Source: CAVPLM01 sp963713545
GTDB taxonomy: Bacteria > Actinomycetota > Thermoleophilia > RBG-16-64-13
Direction: 5' to 3'
Assembly (NCBI GenBank): GCA_963713545.1
Contig: CAVQME010000010.1
Coordinates: 580,949 to 644,948 of the forward strand
Length of the DNA: 64,000 nt
The notes beneath the pieces are model-generated. The model did not search any database, was not told the DNA's origin, and worked only from the letters and a program-made list of their open reading frames with translations. Every line of letters begins with the position of its first letter. Position 1 is the stretch's first letter. Shown here piece by piece: positions 26,813-36,417 of the stretch. Made by a program: the position numbers and the translations under genes.

Positions 26813-29800
26813 TCAGCCTTGGATCAACTCCAGCCAGGCCACGCTGCGTACCGTCGTCGCCACAGCGGCAAGCTGCCGCAGCCGGTTGAGCCGGAGCTCC
26901 TCATCCTCCGCCATGACCAGCACGTCGTCGAAGTACCGGTCGACTACGGGGCGAAGCCCCGCCAGGGTCGACAGGGCCTCAACATACCGTTGGCCGGCGA
27001 CCGCCGCCGCGACTCCGGCCGCCGCCTCTTCCCACGCGGCAAACAGCGCCGACTCTGCCTCTGCCTGGAACAACGCCGGCGAGACCCCGCCCTGCGGAAG
27101 GGCGGCCGCCTCCGCGGCTTCTTCAGCCGATAGCTTCCGGGCCAGGTTGGCCGGCCTGGTGAAGATGGTGACCAGGTCCTCCCACTGCGTCCCCGCCCGG
27201 AACTCGCCCAGTGAGGCGCCGCGGACCCTCACGTCCAGGAAATCACGGGACGTAGGCAGCACGGCGTCCACCGTGTCGCGCGCGAGTCCATCGTCGGTGA
27301 GGCTCTTGGCGAGCCTTTCGAGGATGAAATCCGTGGCCTCTGCGACCACCGACTGCCGCTCGACCAGTCCCGGGAATCGCTCAAGTCCATCGTAGGCCCT
27401 ATCGACCAAGCGGTCGACGTCATACCGCAGCCCGTGATGCCCGGCGATGGCCACCATGCCGGCGGCCGCCCGGCGCAGACCGTAGGGATCTTTGGAGCCC
27501 GACGGGGGCTCGCCACAGGCGAAGGCCGCGGCGATGTTGTCCACCTTTTCCGCGGTAGCTAGGAGAGCGCCGGCCGCGGTCACCGGGACCGTGCCGCCGG
27601 CCGCGTCGGGAAGGAACTGTTCCCGCATCGCCTGGGCCACCTCGGGGTGATGGCCCTCCATGAGGGCGTACTTTTCACCCATGACCCCCTCGAGGTCGGC
27701 AAACTCCCGCACCATCACCGACACCTGATCGGCCTTGGCCAGACGAGCGGCTTCGAGCGCGCGCTCCCGGACTTCGTCGGGAGCCCCGGTCACTTCCGCC
27801 AGGTACTTGGTGAGCGCCATCAGGCGGTCGGTCTTGTCCTTCATGCTCCCGGCCTTTTCATGGAAGACGATCTTGCCGAGCTGAGCAGCCATCTGCTCCA
27901 GGCCGGTGACCCTGTCTCTCTCGAAGGCGAACTCCGCGTCGTCTATCCTGCCCTGCAGCACCCGCTCGTTGCCGGCCGTGATCTGCTTCACCCAGGCCGG
28001 GTCGCCGTTGCTCACGTAGAGAAAGCGGTTCGAAAGGGTCCCGTTCTCCTCTACCAGCGGGAAGTAGCGCTGATGCGATTGCATGGCCGTCACCAACACC
28101 TCGGCTGGCAGGGCCAGATGGCGATGCGCGAAAAGACCCGCTGCCACGGTGGGGTGCTCCACCAAGAAGAGGACCTCTTCCATCTTGCCGCCCGGATCTG
28201 TGACCTCGAGGTCCTCCTCTCCGGCGATCCGCTCCAGCTCCGCCCAGATGAGCTCCTCCCGCTCGCGGTGGTCGGCCACGACCGCCACAGAGCGGAGAGC
28301 CTCAACGTAGTCGGCAGGGCGGGCGATATCGACAGCGCCTCCCAGCCAGCGGTGGCCCAGGCTCGTCCTTCCCGAGTCCAACCGGGCGAGGCCGAACGGG
28401 ATCACCGTCTCTCCCCACAAAGCCACCAACCAGCGCACGGGCCGGGAAAAACGAAGGTCGCGATAGCCCCAGCGCATATTCTTGGGGAAGTACATGTCGC
28501 GGACGATCTTGAGACAGATATCGGGCAGCAGGCCGGCCGTGGGCCTGGCTTCGCTCTTCGTCACGTAGTAGACGAAGCGGCGCCCGGCCTCCTCGCGCAC
28601 CTCGAGCTGGTCGGCGGATACGCCTTTGGCGCGGGCGAAGCCCTCCGCGGCCTTGGTGGGCTTGCCCTCAGCGTCGAAGGCGGCTTCGACCGCCGGGCCG
28701 CGCTGGACGACCTCGCGCGGAGTCTGCTCGCCGGGCACACCTTCGACAAGGATGGCGATGCGCCGGGGCGACACCATCACCCTAACGTCGGCGGGACTCA
28801 GTTCCACCCCTTCGGCGCCGAACAGTCCTGCCACCCGGTCGGGCAGCAAGTCGATGGCGGTCCGGCAGGCGGAAGCCGGCATCTCCTCCACACCGATCTC
28901 GAGCAGGAAGTCACGGCTCTCGCGGCCATCGGGCGAGATCCAGGTGGGAGACTGCTCGCCGGCGCCTTGGCCGGCCGCCTCGGCGGGCAGACCCGCCGTT
29001 TCCACAACAGCACCGGCCGTCGCGAGCGCCGCGTCGGCGGCCTCTGCCCCGTCGAGTTGCTCGAAGTAGCCCTCGGCCACCTTGCGGGCTAGGTTGCGCA
29101 CCCGGGCGATGTACCCGGTGCGTTCGGTCACGCTGATCGCGCCCCGAGCATCCAGGAGGTTGAACGTGTGCGAAGCCTTGAGGACGAAATCGTACGCCGG
29201 CCTCACCAGGCCCCGTTCGAGACACCGGTCGCACTCGCGCTCGTGGTCGGCGAAGGCCTTCTGCAGCATACCCACATCGGCTAAGTCGAAGTTGTACACC
29301 GACCACTGAGCTTCGTTGACCTTGTGCACGTCCCCGTAGGTGACACCCGGGACCCACACGAGATCGAAGACGTTGTCGACGCCCTGCAGGTACATCGTCA
29401 GCCGTTCGGTGCCGTAGGTGAGCTCCACGCTGGGCGGATCGAGATCGATGCCGCCCACCTGCTGGAAATAGGTGAACTGGGTGCACTCCATCCCGTCTAT
29501 CCACACTTCCCAACCCAGCCCCCAGGCACCCAGGGTGGGCGACTCCCAGTCGTCCTCCACGAAACGCACGTCGTGCTTGGAGAGGTCGATACCCAGATGC
29601 TCGAGAGAGGCGAGGTACACGTCCTGGACGTCGTCAGGGCAGGGCTTGAGGATCACCTGATACTGGTAGTAGTGGCCCAGGCGATAGGGGTTCTCGCCGT
29701 AGCGTCCGTCGGTCGGGCGGATGGACGGCTCCGTGTAGGCTACCTTCCAGGGGTCCGGACCCAGCACCTTGAGGAACGTGGCCGGATTGAAAGTGCCCGC

Positions 29801-29905
29801 TCCCACCTCGGTGTGATGCGGCTGCCAGATGACACAACCCTGCTTGGCCCAGAACTCCTCCAGACCCAGCAGGACGTTCTGAAACGTGGGCTTTTCTACA
29901 CTCAC
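26813..29905 (-). CDS. glyQS: Glycyl-tRNA synthetase, alpha and beta subunits fused
   Basis: A roughly 1030-residue single-chain GlyRS. Residues 1-290 are the alpha subunit (EEFWAKQGCVIWQPHHTEVGAGT, FVEDDWESPTLGAWGLGWEVW), the class II catalytic core. After an Ala/Gly-rich linker (about 290-330) the beta subunit begins at RDFLLEIGVEEMPA and ends in the anticodon-binding and tail domains. Most bacteria of this type encode glyQ and glyS separately; fusions are known in some lineages. I place the start at GTG 29905, with GGTGAGG 6 nt upstream; GTG 29917 is in frame but its ribosome site is weak. It lies downstream of pknB in the same direction. Confidence 0.95.
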   Translation of the reverse strand: MSVEKPTFQNVLLGLEEFWAKQGCVIWQPHHTEVGAGTFNPATFLKVLGPDPWKVAYTEPSIRPTDGRYGENPYRLGHYYQYQVILKPCPDDVQDVYLASLEHLGIDLSKHDVRFVEDDWESPTLGAWGLGWEVWIDGMECTQFTYFQQVGGIDLDPPSVELTYGTERLTMYLQGVDNVFDLVWVPGVTYGDVHKVNEAQWSVYNFDLADVGMLQKAFADHERECDRCLERGLVRPAYDFVLKASHTFNLLDARGAISVTERTGYIARVRNLARKVAEGYFEQLDGAEAADAALATAGAVVETAGLPAEAAGQGAGEQSPTWISPDGRESRDFLLEIGVEEMPASACRTAIDLLPDRVAGLFGAEGVELSPADVRVMVSPRRIAILVEGVPGEQTPREVVQRGPAVEAAFDAEGKPTKAAEGFARAKGVSADQLEVREEAGRRFVYYVTKSEARPTAGLLPDICLKIVRDMYFPKNMRWGYRDLRFSRPVRWLVALWGETVIPFGLARLDSGRTSLGHRWLGGAVDIARPADYVEALRSVAVVADHREREELIWAELERIAGEEDLEVTDPGGKMEEVLFLVEHPTVAAGLFAHRHLALPAEVLVTAMQSHQRYFPLVEENGTLSNRFLYVSNGDPAWVKQITAGNERVLQGRIDDAEFAFERDRVTGLEQMAAQLGKIVFHEKAGSMKDKTDRLMALTKYLAEVTGAPDEVRERALEAARLAKADQVSVMVREFADLEGVMGEKYALMEGHHPEVAQAMREQFLPDAAGGTVPVTAAGALLATAEKVDNIAAAFACGEPPSGSKDPYGLRRAAAGMVAIAGHHGLRYDVDRLVDRAYDGLERFPGLVERQSVVAEATDFILERLAKSLTDDGLARDTVDAVLPTSRDFLDVRVRGASLGEFRAGTQWEDLVTIFTRPANLARKLSAEEAAEAAALPQGGVSPALFQAEAESALFAAWEEAAAGVAAAVAGQRYVEALSTLAGLRPVVDRYFDDVLVMAEDEELRLNRLRQLAAVATTVRSVAWLELIQG

Positions 29906-30050
29906 CGTCGACCTCACCTTCGCGCTTGAGCAGCGATTGTATCAGCCCGCGCAGAGCCGGGCCGTAAGCGGGAAGTGAAGCGGCGGGGCGAAGGCCGGGC
30001 GGCGCTGACAGCGAGTCTCGCCTCGGCCTGGGAACGGAGGATCCAACCAG

Positions 30051-30068
30051 GGCGGGCGTCCGCCCGCC
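30051..30068 (-). terminator. GC-rich hairpin after pknB
   Basis: A 7-bp stem GGCGGGC/GCCCGCC with a 4-nt loop starts 5 bp past the pknB stop. No T-run follows, so its activity as an intrinsic terminator is uncertain. Confidence 0.4.
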
Positions 30069-30072
30069 GGTC

Positions 30073-32115
30073 TCAGAACGAAGTGGTACCGGTGGTGGGA
30101 GGCTGGGTCGTCGTAGTGGTCGACGGCGGCTGGGTCGTCGTGGTGGTCGACGGCGGCCTGGTCGTAGTGGTGGTCGGTATCGTCGTCGTCGTGGTGGACG
30201 GCGGCTCCTTGGCCACGGTGAGTTCCACGATGCTGCCCCGCTCCACCTCCCTCCCGGCAGGCGGGTCCTGACCGATGACCTCGCCCGGGGGATAGTCGGG
30301 CGTTTCGGCCTCGACCGTGTTCGACCTTAGGCCGTACGTGGCCAGCCTTGCCCGGGCCTGGGCGACCGTGTAGCCCATCTGCGCCACCGGCGGCACTCTG
30401 ACCATAGTCACCTCGGGGGCGTTGCTCACGTAGATGGTGACCTCAGTGCCGGGCTCGACCTCCTCGCCTTCCCTGGGACTCTGATCGACGACCGTCTTTC
30501 CAGGCTCGGTGGAATCCCGCTCCTCCACCTTGGGCACCAGCTTCATCCCCTCGAGAAGAGCCACGGCGGAGTCTTGGGTCATGCCGATGAGGCGCGGTAC
30601 CTCGACCGTGTTGCTCGGCGCCACCACGACGATCGTCACCTTGGTACCGGCATCCACCTGCGCACCCTTTTCAGGGCTCTGACGGATGACCGTGCCCACT
30701 TCCTGATCCTTAACTGTCTCCTCCTTGGGAACCACTTCCAGTCCCAGCGCCATCAGCTGCTGGGTGGCGGCGATCTGTGTCTTGCCGACCACGTCGGGCA
30801 CCTCGACCTTCCCTTGACCCGAAGAGATCCACACACTCACAGTCTCTCCAAGGGCCAGATCGGCGCCCTCTTCGGGGTCTTGACGAGCGACGTCACCTTC
30901 GGCGACGTCGGCCGAGGGTTGCTCCCCCTCGCGGCTGAACTTGAAGCCTGCCGCCTCAAGGGCCTGCTTGGCCTTGTCCTCGCTCAGACCCACCACTCCC
31001 GGCACGGCCGCGGTCTCCACGGCGGAACTCTCCCAGTTGGAGAGCACCGCGTATGCCCCACCACCGAGGGCCAACAGCAGGACTATCACCAGTATCCAGG
31101 GCCACACGGCCCGACGGCGCGGCGCCTGCCCGTAGAAGGGCTCGGGAAGCTTCGGGGAGTAATCCGAACCTTTGGGGCGCACCTGCGTGGGCTGCGCCGC
31201 GGCCGCGGCCGCCAGCGCGGCCGGACTCATGACGTGCGTGGCTTCCTCCACGAACGCGGCGGGAGCGCTGACCGGCTCCCCGTCTTGCACCCGTCGCAGA
31301 TCCGCGAGCATGGCCTGCGCGGTCAGATAGCGCTCGGTGGGTTGCTTCCCCAGGGCCCGGAGGATGACGCCTTCCAGATTCTCGGGGATCTCGGAATTGA
31401 GAGTGCGTGGCGCCACCGGCCGCTCGTGTACATGCTGCATGGCGATGCCCACCGGGTTGTCGCCGTCGAACGGCAGCTTGCCCGTGGCCATCTCGTAGAT
31501 CACCACGCCCAGCGAATAGAGGTCGGAAGCCGCCTCGACCGGCTGCCCCTGCGCCTGCTCGGGCGACAGATAGTGAGCCGTTCCCAGGATGGAGCCGGCC
31601 TCAGTCATGGTGGCCGCGCTACCCGCCCGGGCGATGCCGAAGTCGGTGACCTTCACCCGGCCGTCGCCGTCGATGATGATGTTCTGCGGCTTGATATCCC
31701 GATGGATGACATCCCGACGGTGCGCGAAGCGCAGGGCTTCGAGTATCTGCACCGACACCGAGACCAGCAGATCGGGGCTGAGGGGCGCGTATTTGAGGAT
31801 GATCTCCTTGAGCGAGCGCCCCTCCAGATACTCCATGGCTATGTAGTACGTGCCCTCGGCTTCGCCGCGGTCGTAGATCTGCACGATGTTGGGATGGTTG
31901 AGACCGGCGGCGCTGCTGGCTTCGCGGCGGAAACGCTCCACGAACTGGGCATCGTGCGCGTAGCGGGAGGAGAGCATCTTGAGGGCGACCTGCCTGCCCA
32001 GAAGCTGGTCGTTGGCCAGATAGACGTCGGCCATCCCGCCGCTACCAAGGGCGCTGACGACTTCGTAGCGGTTGTCGAACACCCGCCCTATCAAAGTCCC
32101 GTCGCCCTCGGCCAT
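30073..32115 (-). CDS. pknB: Membrane serine/threonine kinase PknB with four PASTA domains
   Basis: A 680-residue receptor kinase. The cytoplasmic kinase domain has GSGGMADVYLA, catalytic loop HRDIKPQN, DFGIAR and SPEQ. After an Ala-rich juxtamembrane linker comes a single TM helix (PWILVIVLLLALGGGAYAV). Four extracellular PASTA repeats begin VPGVVGL, VPDVVGK, VPRLIGM and VPPVAQM, and bind peptidoglycan fragments. A 43-residue Thr/Pro tail closes the protein. The start is set at ATG 32115 with GAGGGA upstream; ATG 32139 has no ribosome site. It is last in the cell-division cluster and probably senses muropeptides to control PbpA and RodA. Confidence 0.95.
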   Translation of the reverse strand: MAEGDGTLIGRVFDNRYEVVSALGSGGMADVYLANDQLLGRQVALKMLSSRYAHDAQFVERFRREASSAAGLNHPNIVQIYDRGEAEGTYYIAMEYLEGRSLKEIILKYAPLSPDLLVSVSVQILEALRFAHRRDVIHRDIKPQNIIIDGDGRVKVTDFGIARAGSAATMTEAGSILGTAHYLSPEQAQGQPVEAASDLYSLGVVIYEMATGKLPFDGDNPVGIAMQHVHERPVAPRTLNSEIPENLEGVILRALGKQPTERYLTAQAMLADLRRVQDGEPVSAPAAFVEEATHVMSPAALAAAAAAQPTQVRPKGSDYSPKLPEPFYGQAPRRRAVWPWILVIVLLLALGGGAYAVLSNWESSAVETAAVPGVVGLSEDKAKQALEAAGFKFSREGEQPSADVAEGDVARQDPEEGADLALGETVSVWISSGQGKVEVPDVVGKTQIAATQQLMALGLEVVPKEETVKDQEVGTVIRQSPEKGAQVDAGTKVTIVVVAPSNTVEVPRLIGMTQDSAVALLEGMKLVPKVEERDSTEPGKTVVDQSPREGEEVEPGTEVTIYVSNAPEVTMVRVPPVAQMGYTVAQARARLATYGLRSNTVEAETPDYPPGEVIGQDPPAGREVERGSIVELTVAKEPPSTTTTTIPTTTTTRPPSTTTTTQPPSTTTTTQPPTTGTTSF
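30076..30204 (-). repeat. Tandem repeat coding the Thr/Pro tail of PknB
   Basis: Nearly identical 27-bp units encode PPSTTTTTQ and relatives, preceded by a variant TTTTT-rich unit. The tail holds four blocks of five threonines separated by PP. It is outside the membrane, after the last PASTA domain. Confidence 0.85.
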
Positions 32116-32173
32116 GCTGTCCCGTCCCTCTGCGCGCATTTCATAGCCGGCAATACTACCTTATTCACAAGTA

Positions 32174-33568
32174 TCAGAGTCCCAGAGCCGCGAGGATGAC
32201 CTGCCGCGCGATCGGCGCGGCCACGCTGCTGCCGGTACCCGCGTTCTCGACCAGAACGGCCACCACCACCTGGGGATTCTCGGCCGGGGCGAACGCGGCG
32301 AACCAAGAGTGTGGCTTGGCGTCGGCCACCTCGGCTGTCCCTGTCTTGCCCGCTACCTGGACGCCGTCGATGGCGGCCGAGGTTCCCGTCCCGTTGTTGA
32401 CCACTTCGATCATGAGGTCGCGCATCTCGGCGGCCGTGTCGCCGTTGAGCGGCCGTAGCCACACCCGAGGCTTGGTCTCCTGGAGCATGTTCTTGTGGTA
32501 GTCGAGCACCTGGCTGACGATGTAGGGCTCCATGATCTCGCCCCCATTGGCAACAGCGGCAGCGCACAGCGCTATCTCCAGGGGAGTGGACAATACCTCT
32601 CCCTGGCCGAAGGAGGCTTGGGCCACATGGGCGGTGTCCATGTCCGCCGGGTCGGGGAAGAGACTCTTGCTCGCCCCGAGCGGCCAAGGCGATTCCTTGT
32701 TGAAGCCGAAGTCGGATGCGTAATCGGCAAGCGTGTCGGCTCCCATCTCCACGCCGACCTTGGCGAACGTCGTGTTGATGCTGCTCGCGAAGGCCTTGGT
32801 GAAGTCGTGCGTCCCGTAGACCTTATCGCCGTAGTTGGTCACCACATATCCGCCGGCCATATATTCGCCGGTGTCCTCGAATTCCGTCTCGGGAGTCACC
32901 GTGCCCGTCTGCAGAGCAGCGCCGGCCACCACGATCTTGAAGACCGAACCCGGCGGGTAGAGGCCCTGGGTCGCCCTGTTGAGCAAGGGTCTGTCATCGT
33001 CGGAGTTGATCTCCTCCCATTGCTCGTCGATCTCGTTGGGGTCGTAGCGCGGATAAGACACCATGGCCAGCACCGCCCCCGTCTTGGGGTCGAGGGCTAC
33101 CACCGCTCCCTTCCTCTCCCCGAGGGCCTCGGCTGCCACCCGTTGCAGCGCCACATTCACGGTCAGCTTGAGATCCGCCCCTCGATGAGGATTCCCGACG
33201 ATCTGGTCCCAATAGTTCGTCACTCCCAGGATCCCTGACTGCCCCGAGAGCTCCTCGTTGTAGACGCGCTCCACGCCGGCGCGACCGTAGCGCAGGCTGT
33301 TGTAGCCCAGCCAGGGAGAAGTGAGGCTGCCGAGCGGGTACTCGCGGAAGTAGTACTGGCCCTCTTTGTAGTTCACGGCCAGTTCCTCCCCGTCGGCCGA
33401 GAGGATCACCCCCCGCTCCACCTTCATCTCCTCTTCCAGAGCGCGGGTGTTGGCCGGGTTGACCTTGAGGTCTGACGCGGCCCACACCTGGACGTAGGTG
33501 AGCTGCAACACCAGCGCTATGAAGAGCACGGTGAAGACGACGAACAGCCGGCGAAGTGGGCGGCTCAT
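32174..33568 (-). CDS. pbpA: Penicillin-binding protein PbpA (class B transpeptidase)
   Basis: A 464-residue class B PBP that cross-links peptidoglycan. It has an N-terminal anchor (about 8-30), a short dimerisation domain, and a transpeptidase with SVFK (in PPGSVFKI), SIN (SSINTT) and KTG (AGKTGTAE). It begins directly after the rodA/ftsW stop. Pairing of a SEDS glycosyltransferase with a class B PBP is the standard septal or elongation synthase unit. Confidence 0.95.
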   Translation of the reverse strand: MSRPLRRLFVVFTVLFIALVLQLTYVQVWAASDLKVNPANTRALEEEMKVERGVILSADGEELAVNYKEGQYYFREYPLGSLTSPWLGYNSLRYGRAGVERVYNEELSGQSGILGVTNYWDQIVGNPHRGADLKLTVNVALQRVAAEALGERKGAVVALDPKTGAVLAMVSYPRYDPNEIDEQWEEINSDDDRPLLNRATQGLYPPGSVFKIVVAGAALQTGTVTPETEFEDTGEYMAGGYVVTNYGDKVYGTHDFTKAFASSINTTFAKVGVEMGADTLADYASDFGFNKESPWPLGASKSLFPDPADMDTAHVAQASFGQGEVLSTPLEIALCAAAVANGGEIMEPYIVSQVLDYHKNMLQETKPRVWLRPLNGDTAAEMRDLMIEVVNNGTGTSAAIDGVQVAGKTGTAEVADAKPHSWFAAFAPAENPQVVVAVLVENAGTGSSVAAPIARQVILAALGL

Positions 33569-34924
33569 CTACACCCCCGCTCCTACGGCCGGACGCCGGC
33601 CCTTCGCGGCCGGCGCCGGTCTCTCCCCCAGCCGGGGCGCTGCGGCTTCCTGACGGGCCACGCTGTCGCTCGTCCGAAGCAGCAACGCCAAAAGGACGAA
33701 GTTAGACACGATAGAGCTACCCCCGTAGCTGACGAAAGGCAGGGTTATCCCGGTGAGAGGGATCAGCTTTATCACCCCGCCCATGATGAGGAAGGCCTGC
33801 AATGCAAAGATGCTCGTGAGCCCGGTCGCCAACAGGCGAGGGAAGTCGTCACGAGCCCGCATGGCGATACGGAAGCCCCTGTAGGTAAAGATGAAATAGA
33901 GCAGGATGACGCCCACCGCGCCCACGAGCCCCAACTCCTCCCCGATGGCGGAGAAGATGAAGTCGGTCTCCAGAGCGGGGATGATGGTGTCACCCGACTG
34001 CAGGATGAGATACCCCTGGCCGAGGCCGCGGCCAAACAACCCCCCGGCTGCCAACGCGAACATGGACTGGACGATCTGGTAGCCCTTGCCGGTGGGATCC
34101 TTCCAGGGATCGAGCCAGATGTCGATGCGCGTCTGCACGTGGGGAAAAATGAAATAGAGGAGAGCGGCGCCCGCTATGAAGAGCGCCACCCCCATCACGA
34201 CATAGAAGGCCCGTCCGGTCGCCACATAGAGCAGGGCGAGAAGCGCCCCGAAGAACAATAGACTGGTGCCCAGGTCTTTCATGAAGATCATCAGCATCAT
34301 GGAAAGGACCCAGATGGTGAGGAGCGGCGCAAGGTAGCGGAAGGGCGGCAGAGGCACCCCGAGAACGCGGCGGGTGCTTACCGTGAGCGCCTCCCGTATA
34401 TCGACCAGGTAGGCGGCGAAGAAGATCATGAGGAGGATCTTGCCGAACTCCGCCGGCTGGAAGCGGATCGGGCCGAAGGCCACCCACAGCCGAGCGCCGT
34501 TGATCTCGCGTCCGAAGATGGCCGTGAGGAAGAGCAGGAGCAGCCCGGCGATACCGATCAAGAAGCGATAGTCGCGCAGCACCTTCAGATCCCGCACGAA
34601 CGCCAGCACCAGCAGGAAGGCGGCCAGACCGACCACCAACCACATGGCCTGCTGCAAGGCAAGATCCTCGTTGAGCCGATAGAGCATCAGGATGCCGAGC
34701 GTCGAGAGCAGTGCCGTGATGGGCAGCAGGTAGGGATCGGCGTAGGGCGCCAGGAACCGCCGGCCGATGTGGGCTATCGCGAACAGGGCCAGGAAGAGCG
34801 CCCCATAGGTAAGCGAGTACAGCGTGAGGACGGAGGACTTCTCGGTGTAGACCAGGGCGAACCCCAGAGTGGTGAGGACCAACGCCGGGACGAGGAAGAC
34901 CAGCTCGCGGTTGCGTGTGGTCAC
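33569..34924 (-). CDS. rodA: SEDS peptidoglycan glycosyltransferase (RodA/FtsW family)
   Basis: A 451-residue polytopic membrane protein with about ten helices. Family motifs include FQPAEFGKILLMIFFA, LGTSLLFFGALL, GRGLGQGY, ALETDFIFSAIGEELG and FVSYGGSSIVSNF. It polymerises lipid II. The C-terminus has a short Ala/Arg-rich cytoplasmic tail. The GTG start overlaps the phosphatase stop by 4 bp, and the next gene is pbpA. Cluster position matches mycobacterial rodA; the sequence alone does not separate RodA from FtsW. Confidence 0.94.
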   Translation of the reverse strand: MTTRNRELVFLVPALVLTTLGFALVYTEKSSVLTLYSLTYGALFLALFAIAHIGRRFLAPYADPYLLPITALLSTLGILMLYRLNEDLALQQAMWLVVGLAAFLLVLAFVRDLKVLRDYRFLIGIAGLLLLFLTAIFGREINGARLWVAFGPIRFQPAEFGKILLMIFFAAYLVDIREALTVSTRRVLGVPLPPFRYLAPLLTIWVLSMMLMIFMKDLGTSLLFFGALLALLYVATGRAFYVVMGVALFIAGAALLYFIFPHVQTRIDIWLDPWKDPTGKGYQIVQSMFALAAGGLFGRGLGQGYLILQSGDTIIPALETDFIFSAIGEELGLVGAVGVILLYFIFTYRGFRIAMRARDDFPRLLATGLTSIFALQAFLIMGGVIKLIPLTGITLPFVSYGGSSIVSNFVLLALLLRTSDSVARQEAAAPRLGERPAPAAKGRRPAVGAGV

Positions 34925-36417
34925 TGCTGCGTGCTTAGTGCCTGTAGGAATAGCCGTCCTTCTTCCTTGCTGATCAGATCGTGCGCGTCCACCCGGGCCT
35001 GCAGATGGGGCGCGAGCGAGTCACGGGCGACCGTCCCCATCTCGACGACGGAGGAAAGGTCGATGCCCAGGATGCTCGCCGGAAGGCCCTGGAACAGGGC
35101 CACCATGCCGTTCAAGGTACCGATGTAGTAGACGGTCGAGTTGTAGCCCGCGAACGCGCCTATCAAGATCGCCAGCACCACGGCCACGGCGACCGCTAGG
35201 ATGATCCAGCGCCGCCGGGTCCACCGGCTGCTCCCGGCGGCCGTCGGCTCCCCGCCGGCCGCGGCCTGCGCCGCAGGCGCGGTAGGCCCGGCCGTCGTCC
35301 CGGCAGTCGTCCCGGCCGCCATCACGGCGGCCCCCGTCACAGCAGCCTGACCGACGATAGTGTCCCCAAGTGTCGCCGGGGAGGGCCCGCCCACCGGGCG
35401 ACGGACAGAGGGGCTCCTGAGCGCACCCATGCGCGCGCCCAGACGCCCGCGCTTGCCCCCGTGCGATCGTCCGCCCCGGCCCGACATCGCTGAGACGACG
35501 CCCCGGTCGGTGGGACCCAACAGGATCTCGTCATCGTCCTCTCCCGGCACGGTGCCCGCCTCGCCGCCGGTCTCGATCCCCGGCACTTCGACCAGAGTGT
35601 CGTCGTCTGCAACCGCGTCGGTGCCTGCGCCGATCCCCGGCAACTCGACCAGAGTGTCACCGGCGGGGGACCCCTTACCCCTGCCCGATACCGGGGGCCC
35701 AGTCTCCGGCGCGGGCGGCATGATATCTACGACTACCACGGTCACGTTGTCCTCGCCACCGCCGGCCAGAGCCGCCTGGATGAGAGACTGGGCCGCGGCC
35801 TGCGGATCGCGCTCCTGTTGGAGGATCCCAGCCACATCCTGGTCGGAGACCATGCCCGTCAACCCGTCGCTGCAGAGAAGAAGACGATCGCCCGTTTCCA
35901 CGGGCACCTCTACGATGTCGGGTTCAAAATCGCCCCCGGTGCCGAGCACCCTGGTGATGACACTCCGATGCGGGTGGATCGCCGCCTGAGCCGGGGTCAG
36001 CTCTCCCCGGCGGACCATTTCGCCCACCCACGAGTGATCCTGCGTGAGTTGAACCAGATCACCGTCCCGCAGCAGATAGGCACGCGAATCCCCCACATGG
36101 GCCAGGGTCAACGACCCTTCTCCCGCAAGGGCAGCCGTGAGGGTGGTCCCCATGCCCAGAAGACCCTCCTCCTCCAGGCTGCGATCGACCATGGCCCGGT
36201 CGGCCTCGATGATGGCCTCGCGCAGATCCTCCGGCGTCGCCGAGGCAGGATCGAGGGCGAGAAGCGCCCGGCAGGCCATCTCGGACGCCACCTCGCCGGC
36301 CCGCGCGCCGCCCATGCCGTCGCAGACCGCGTACAGCCCGCGCCGCACGAGATAGGAGTCCTCGTTGTTCTGGCGCACCAGGCCCCGGTGACTGACGACG
36401 CCCGCGCGCAGACGCAT
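34921..36417 (-). CDS. pstP: PP2C-type serine/threonine phosphatase (PstP-like), membrane-anchored
   Basis: A 498-residue protein. The PP2C catalytic domain (1-235) has metal-binding motifs QNNEDSY, VCDGMGG, HVGDSRAYL, LCSDGLTGMV and GGEDNVTV. A long cytoplasmic linker (236-400) holds two DTLVE[LV]PGI motifs (254-262, 273-281) and a related GDTIVG (351-356). A TM helix lies near 404-424, then a roughly 70-residue extracellular tail. The start is the ATG that overlaps the FHA gene stop. It should reverse phosphorylation by the two kinases of the cluster. Confidence 0.93.
   Translation of the reverse strand: MRLRAGVVSHRGLVRQNNEDSYLVRRGLYAVCDGMGGARAGEVASEMACRALLALDPASATPEDLREAIIEADRAMVDRSLEEEGLLGMGTTLTAALAGEGSLTLAHVGDSRAYLLRDGDLVQLTQDHSWVGEMVRRGELTPAQAAIHPHRSVITRVLGTGGDFEPDIVEVPVETGDRLLLCSDGLTGMVSDQDVAGILQQERDPQAAAQSLIQAALAGGGEDNVTVVVVDIMPPAPETGPPVSGRGKGSPAGDTLVELPGIGAGTDAVADDDTLVEVPGIETGGEAGTVPGEDDDEILLGPTDRGVVSAMSGRGGRSHGGKRGRLGARMGALRSPSVRRPVGGPSPATLGDTIVGQAAVTGAAVMAAGTTAGTTAGPTAPAAQAAAGGEPTAAGSSRWTRRRWIILAVAVAVVLAILIGAFAGYNSTVYYIGTLNGMVALFQGLPASILGIDLSSVVEMGTVARDSLAPHLQARVDAHDLISKEEGRLFLQALSTQQ

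Noticed and set aside
30076..30204. Short regular repeats resembling a CRISPR-like array
   Set aside because: The units are contiguous without spacers and translate in frame to the PknB tail.
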